A stretch of 64,000 bases of DNA from Acidimicrobiales bacterium (GTDB taxonomy: Bacteria; Actinomycetota; Acidimicrobiia; Acidimicrobiales; Acidimicrobilacustridaceae), in NCBI GenBank assembly GCA_018401565.1, contig JAGYKS010000029.1, positions 137,001-201,000 on the forward strand. The letters are read 5' to 3'. The notes beneath the pieces were generated by a model, which searched no databases, had not been told where the DNA came from, and saw nothing but the letters and a program-made list of their open reading frames with translations. The translations under genes were made by a program, and so were the position numbers. Of this stretch, positions 59,864 to 64,000 are shown piece after piece. Each line of letters begins with the position of its first letter. The first letter of the stretch is position 1.

Positions 59864-60485
59864 GGCCGCCACCCTCAAGCGCAGTGATGACTGCAGCCTC
59901 CGATGTTCCTGCAGCGCCCAATCCGGGGACGAACCACTCCCGGTGCATCCGGACATACACCCCGACGTATCTGGGCCTGACCCCGTCGGCGTCCGGCTGT
60001 CGCCAGACGCAGCCGCCACCACAGTCTGCGGCCAGGTTCCCGGCGCTCGAACCACCAGACCCGACGATCACGCAGCGGTCGGAGGCCTCCACCTCGGTGT
60101 CGTTGCGACATCGATCGGGAACGGCGTCGACGGCTGACCGGCCACCCGGCCCGTCGGGGGTAAAGACGACGATCCGTTCCACAGATGCCGCCCTCGTCGG
60201 TCCGATACCGCCAGCCACCGCTGCGACCACCGCTTCAACACCGGTGAAGGCTGAGGGCTCGGGCGTCCAGCCGGGGATGGTGCTGGGGTATAACGCAGCC
60301 ACGCGGGCGGCCTCGCCGGCAGCGTCGACCAACGCCACCTGATCACGCCAGGCCAGAGCCGATTCGATCACCCCAAGCAACGCCAACATCACCAGCGGTG
60401 CGACCACTGCGGCTTCCACCACCGCCGCTCCGGCCTCATGGCTGCGCCGGGAGCGGGACACCACCGCCCGACGCCACCAGCTCAT
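59853..60485 (-). CDS. TadE-like pseudopilin
   Basis: The 210-residue protein has the motif EAG-AAVVEAAVVAPLVMLALLGVIE at its start, again with Gly before the cleavage point and Glu at +5. A secreted domain with four Cys residues in the C-terminal half follows (DRCRN, DRCVIVG, DCGGGCVW). It overlaps the Flp gene by four bases at its start and the next pseudopilin gene at its end, so the four genes form one tight unit. Confidence 0.85.
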   Translation of the reverse strand: MSWWRRAVVSRSRRSHEAGAAVVEAAVVAPLVMLALLGVIESALAWRDQVALVDAAGEAARVAALYPSTIPGWTPEPSAFTGVEAVVAAVAGGIGPTRAASVERIVVFTPDGPGGRSAVDAVPDRCRNDTEVEASDRCVIVGSGGSSAGNLAADCGGGCVWRQPDADGVRPRYVGVYVRMHREWFVPGLGAAGTSEAAVITALEGGGRAR

Positions 60486-60697
60486 GGCTGTGCCTCGGCG
60501 CTACCCGTGCATCCGGCAGAGGCCGGACGCTCACCCACGCAGAGGGCCTGACGCTGAACCGATGACACTGCCGGTTCGGTCACTGCCCCCACCACCGCCA
60601 GCGATCCGCCGGCCAGCAGCGACAGCACCAGGGCGTACTCGACGACGGTGGCGCCCCGATCGCCACACCGGCGCAGGAATCCCAGTCCAGAGGCCAT
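60482..60697 (-). CDS. Flp-type (type IVb) pilin
   Basis: This 71-residue protein fits the Flp pilin family: a basic leader (GLGFLRRCGDRG), cleavage site before ATVVEYALVLSLLAGGSLAVVGAV with Glu at +5 and Tyr at +6, then a short tail with two Cys residues. Flp pili support adhesion and biofilm growth. The prepilin peptidase (TadV), the ATPase TadA and TadB/C are not in the window and must lie elsewhere. It starts the pilus unit downstream of rpmA. Confidence 0.85.
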   Translation of the reverse strand: MASGLGFLRRCGDRGATVVEYALVLSLLAGGSLAVVGAVTEPAVSSVQRQALCVGERPASAGCTGSAEAQP

Positions 60698-60929
60698 CGC
60701 AGCTCCTGACGTTGGCCTCGCTGCAGGTCACAGGGACCACGCCGCAACAAGGCTCACCACACGAAGGCGGATGCAGGATGTGGCGCCATGGCCACGAACC
60801 CTCACAACCAGCGATGACGCCTCAATGGGGCGACAGGTGTGAAGCTAGCGGGACCCCGATGGGACCAGGGCGAACAACCGCCCCCCGTGAACGACCACGA
60901 CGCAACGTGGCCGAAGGGTGCGAGCGAGC

Positions 60930-60980
60930 CAGTCAGTGATGATGCTCAGTCAGTGACGATGCTCAGTCAGTGACGATGTT
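60930..60980. repeat. 17-bp direct repeat, three tandem copies at the 3' end of rpmA
   Basis: CAGTCAGTGACGATGCT occurs at 60947; the copy at 60930 differs by one base and the copy at 60964 by one base. The last copy covers the end of the rpmA coding sequence (IVTD and stop), so the array seems to be a duplication of the gene's tail. It lies about 235-285 bases before the flp start. Confidence 0.9.
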
Positions 60981-61214
60981 CACGACACGACGACCCCGTC
61001 GCATGCCGAACTGCACACTGCCATCGGCGGTGGCAAACAAGGTGTCGTCGCTGCCGCGACCGACGTTCTCACCGGGGTGAAAACGGGTGCCGCGCTGGCG
61101 CACGATGATCGAGCCGGCGGTCGCAACCTGACCGTCAAACAACTTCACGCCCAGGCGCTGGGACTGTGAGTCCCGGCCGTTGCGAGTTGAGCCACCACCC
61201 TTGGTCTTTGACAC
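60963..61214 (-). CDS. rpmA: 50S ribosomal protein L27
   Basis: L27 helps position tRNA at the peptidyl-transferase centre. The 83-residue protein is conserved ([49 protein letters not shown]). It begins MSKTKGGG with no long N-terminal extension. It follows rplU by five bases. Its last codons lie inside the 17-bp repeat array. Confidence 0.97.
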   Translation of the reverse strand: MSKTKGGGSTRNGRDSQSQRLGVKLFDGQVATAGSIIVRQRGTRFHPGENVGRGSDDTLFATADGSVQFGMRRGRRVVNIVTD

Positions 61215-61219
61215 GTCAA

Positions 61220-61531
61220 TTACCCCTTGGCGATCTTGGTGATTTCGACGCTGTCGTAGGACTGGCGATGACCCCAGCGGCGATGGTTGTTCGACTTGTT
61301 CTTGTAGGTGAATCCGGTGATTTTCGGCCCCTTGACAGCGCCGACGACCTTGCCGGTCACCGTCACCGCCGAGAGTTCGTCAGCGGTGGCCAGCACCGTG
61401 TCTCCGTCGACCACCAGGACCGGGGCGAGTGTGACAACGTCACCCTCAGAGACGCCGAGGCGCTCAACTGAAAGGGTGTCACCCTCCTCAACCCGATACT
61501 GCTTTCCACCTGTTGCGATCACTGCGTACAT
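61220..61531 (-). CDS. rplU: 50S ribosomal protein L21
   Basis: The 103-residue protein has the L21 start [20 protein letters not shown] and the ending [23 protein letters not shown], which bind 23S rRNA. It is followed immediately by rpmA and preceded by rne at 60 bases, the usual actinobacterial order. Confidence 0.97.
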   Translation of the reverse strand: MYAVIATGGKQYRVEEGDTLSVERLGVSEGDVVTLAPVLVVDGDTVLATADELSAVTVTGKVVGAVKGPKITGFTYKNKSNNHRRWGHRQSYDSVEITKIAKG

Positions 61532-61590
61532 GAGGAGTGGACTCTACCGGGTTTGGCACCCCGACCACCAGTCCGCTGCAACCACAGGCC

Positions 61591-63578
61591 TCAGCCGACG
61601 ATGGCGGCGTCGATGTCGACGCCACGTCCCTCGCACTCTGCGCATGGCGCCGATACCGACTCCAGCAGGCTCTCGCCGATGCGTTTGCGGGTCATCTCCA
61701 CCAGCCCGAGCTCCGAAATGTCGAACACCTGGGTGCGGGTCTTGTCCCGGGCCAGGCCATCGCGGAAAGCCTTGATCACCGCTTCACGGTTGGCGCGGAT
61801 CTCCATGTCGATGAAGTCGATGACGATGATGCCGCCCACGTTGCGCAGGCGTAGCTGACGGGCGATCTCGTCGGCCGCCTCGAGGTTGTTGCGGTACACC
61901 GTCTCTTCGAGATTCGACGAGCCGACGTTCTTGCCGGTGTTGACGTCGATCACGGTGAGGGCCTCGGTGTGCTCGATGATCAACGATCCGCCCGACGGCA
62001 ACCACACCTTGCGGTCGAGGGCCTTGTGGAGCTGTTCGTGCACGTGGTGCCGCTCGTACAACGCCAGCGGCTCGGTGTCGGGATCGTAGAACTCAACCCG
62101 GTCGGCCAACTCGGGGGAAATCGCCGCCACGTATCCCTGCACCTGCTCGAACAGGTCCCGATCGTCGATCATCACGCTGCGGTAATTGGTGTTGAACTCT
62201 TCCCGGATCACGCGCACGGCCATGTCTGGCTCGCGGTAAAGCAACGAGCCGGGCTTGGCCTTCTTCGACAGTTCCACGATCTGCTCGGCCTGACGCACCA
62301 GATTGATGACGTCACGCTCTATCTCCTCAGCGGTGACGTTCTCCGCCGCCGTGCGCACGATGATTCCGTGACCGTCGGGCTTGACCCGGTCCAGAATGCC
62401 TCGCAGGCGCTTGCGCTCGGTGTCAGACAACCGCTTGGAAATGCCGTAGGTGGTGCTGTTGGGGATCAGGACCACGAAACGCCCGGGAAGCGACACTTCC
62501 TGGGTGAGCCGGGCCCCCTTGTGGGCGATGGGATTTTGGTCACCTGACACAGGATGGCCTGCTTGGGACGAAGGATCTGTTCGATCCGGGGGTTCGCCCC
62601 CTTGGCCTCGATGTCCTCTGCGTCGTACTGCACGTCGCCTCGATACAGCACGGCGTTTTTGGGTGTCCCGATGTCGACGAAGGCCGCTTCCATGCCGGGA
62701 AGAACGTTCTGGACCTGACCCAGATAGATATTGCCGTGAATCTGGTGCACGTCGTCGGCCGGTCTCGAGACGTAGTGCTCGATGAGGTTTCTTCCCTCGA
62801 GCACCGCGATCTGGGTTGCGTTCGCCCTGACGCTGACCAGCATGGTGTAGCGCCCTACCGGACGCCCCTTGCGCTCCCGCCCACGCCGCCGCTCCAGATC
62901 CCGTTCGTCGAGATCCACCGGCGTGGTGGTGATGGACTCAACCGGCGACACCGACTCTCCCGACTGCGACGGGCCCCGTCCCCGGCTGCGCCTGCGACCT
63001 GAGCGGTTGCGGTTGCGGGATTTCGCAGCCCCGCCGCCAGCGCCACCACCAGTGTTGCCGCCGTTTTGACGACCACCTCCTGACGGCGCTGCCGCCGGCG
63101 TGGCTGGTGTGGCCGGTGCCGGAACCATCGACGGAGGGATGCGATCGCCAATCTGCGGTCGCCTCACCAGCACACGCTCGGCAACGGCCGGGTCCTGCAC
63201 CCGTCCCTCACGCATGGGCTCGGGGAGCTCCTCGGGGTTCCGGCTGGGCCCGGACCGCACTGGATCAGCCGCCACCGGCTGGCTCGGCTTCACCGGAACC
63301 CGTGCCGGCGCCGGAGTGCCAGCGTCGTGATCTGAAGCGGTTACCGACGACTCGTCATCGCCCCCTGCGGTTGCGGAGCCCGCTGGACGGGCTCTCCCGC
63401 GTCCGCCACGCGATCCGCGGCGGCGACGGGCCTGGCCCGGCTCGCCATCCGACGGGCCTGCATCTGATCGCCCTGCCGGGTTGCGCTCAGTGTCCGGACG
63501 TGGCGCCGGGCTGGCCCCTTGTCCGCTTGGCTGACCCTCGGGCGGGCCGTCTGGCCCCGAGGTGGCTGTTTCGTCCAT
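61591..63578 (-). CDS. rne: Ribonuclease E/G (frame broken by a one-base deletion)
   Basis: RNase E/G starts mRNA decay and rRNA/tRNA processing. Residues 1-220 are disordered and rich in Arg, Gly and Pro (RRRRGSRGGRGRARP; NRNRSGRRRSRGRG). The S1 domain (VGRYTMLVSVRANATQIAVLEGRNLIEHYV, GNIYLGQVQNVLPGMEAAFVDIG) follows. Adding one base to the run of four T at 62534-62537 gives CQVTKNPIAHKGARLTQEVSLPGR and a 662-residue protein. The catalytic Asp pair lies in LTVIDVNTGKNV and GGIIVIDFIDM, and the zinc link is CAECEGRG. The protein ends just after that link. Confidence 0.94.
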
Positions 63579-63593
63579 TGTCGGTTTCCCTTC

Positions 63594-64000
63594 TCATGAC
63601 GCACGCATCCCTGCGTACGGAGGATGCGTCGCCAACGACAGGGGTTCCTGCCGGGCGCCATCACCCTCGATCCACTGGTGTGTCCTGCACACGCGACTTT
63701 CGACCGCTTCCGGGGCGATCAGCTCGAGCAGTTCGGCCACTTTCAGGCCGGGGGGCGCAGTTCGCAGTTCGGCAAAGAGCAACGACCCCTCGTCCCACGT
63801 CACCCGTTCGACCGGTCCATCGACCTCGAGCAACTGCAGCGACGGACGGATGTCCTGCTCGGTGGTTCGTTCCTTGCGGGTGCGCACCATCTCCACCACC
63901 TCGGCGGACATGAGCGTGCCAACCCGGTCGGCCAGCACCGTCGGGGACACTCCCCCAACTTCGATCCGCCAGCTGCACACCGCAACTGCGGCTTGCAACG
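63594..64000 (-). CDS. Radical SAM-associated protein (DUF2344/TIGR03936-like), C-terminal part
   Basis: The gene enters from the right edge; about 135 residues are seen. Segments such as GTLMSAEVVEMVRTRKERTTEQDIRPSLQLLEV and LKVAELLELIAPEA fit the DUF2344 family that follows a radical SAM gene and precedes rne in actinobacteria. Its function is not established; a link to tRNA or RNA metabolism has been suggested from neighbourhood only. The stop lies 15 bases before the rne start. Confidence 0.75.
   Translation of the reverse strand, partial: LQAAVAVCSWRIEVGGVSPTVLADRVGTLMSAEVVEMVRTRKERTTEQDIRPSLQLLEVDGPVERVTWDEGSLLFAELRTAPPGLKVAELLELIAPEAVESRVCRTHQWIEGDGARQEPLSLATHPPYAGMRAS

Overview
This window looks like chromosomal DNA of a high-GC actinobacterium. 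The best fit by inference is an uncultured lineage such as the Acidimicrobiia. The grounds are a BldD-type regulator, a class II DAHP synthase, a PAC2 protein, an F420-type luciferase-like oxidoreductase, RNase E with an N-terminal disordered extension, and a complete queA-tgt-yajC-secD-secF-apt-relA order. No 16S rRNA is present, so the taxonomy is unproven. No phage, insertion sequence, integrase or CRISPR array was found.

Layout. 1-6534 (minus strand) holds relA (cut by the left edge), apt, secF, secD, yajC, tgt and queA. 6.7-10.1 kb (plus) has an unknown protein, an acyl-CoA dehydrogenase, and a MauE-like membrane protein with a lipoprotein. Next come clpP, tRNA-Leu, a CPBP-family protease, a protein-kinase-like pseudokinase, hemW and a bldD homologue. 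14.5-24.7 kb is a classic housekeeping string: rsmE, dnaJ, hrcA, lepA, rpsT, holA, a dihydropteroate-synthase-like gene, comEC and comEA. 24.9-39.2 kb is an accessory metabolic block: cnoX, an APH-fold kinase, PAC2, an LLM oxidoreductase and a cytochrome P450 on plus, then on minus a branched-chain-amino-acid-type (Liv) uptake system and an acyl-activating enzyme. 39.3-64 kb returns to a conserved backbone: leuS, tRNA-Ala, rsfS, LytR-like, nadD, proA, proB, obgE, rpmA, rplU and rne. Other modules are slotted into it: a sigma factor, DAHP synthase, a fasciclin lipoprotein, a MoxR/VWA pair, murJ, pspA and a Flp/TadE-type pilus cluster.

The most unusual biology is the Liv cassette. One polypeptide joins a whole MFS-type transporter to a LivF ATPase, and another joins LivH to LivM. 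Beside it are a P450, an F420-type oxidoreductase and an acyl-AMP ligase, so together they may import and activate a hydrophobic acid or isoprenoid/steroid-like compound. Tandem direct repeats at near-identical distances upstream of the binding-protein gene and the ligase gene hint at shared control.

A general caution. At least 15 genes, several of them essential (secD, rne, obgE, murJ, holA neighbours), are interrupted by about 22 single-base insertions or deletions, often in homopolymers. Correcting each restores a full-length gene with a whole number of codons. I therefore read these as sequencing or assembly errors, not pseudogenes, and give the corrected gene spans. Two apparent protein fusions (ComEA-ComEC and ObgE-ProB) disappear on correction.
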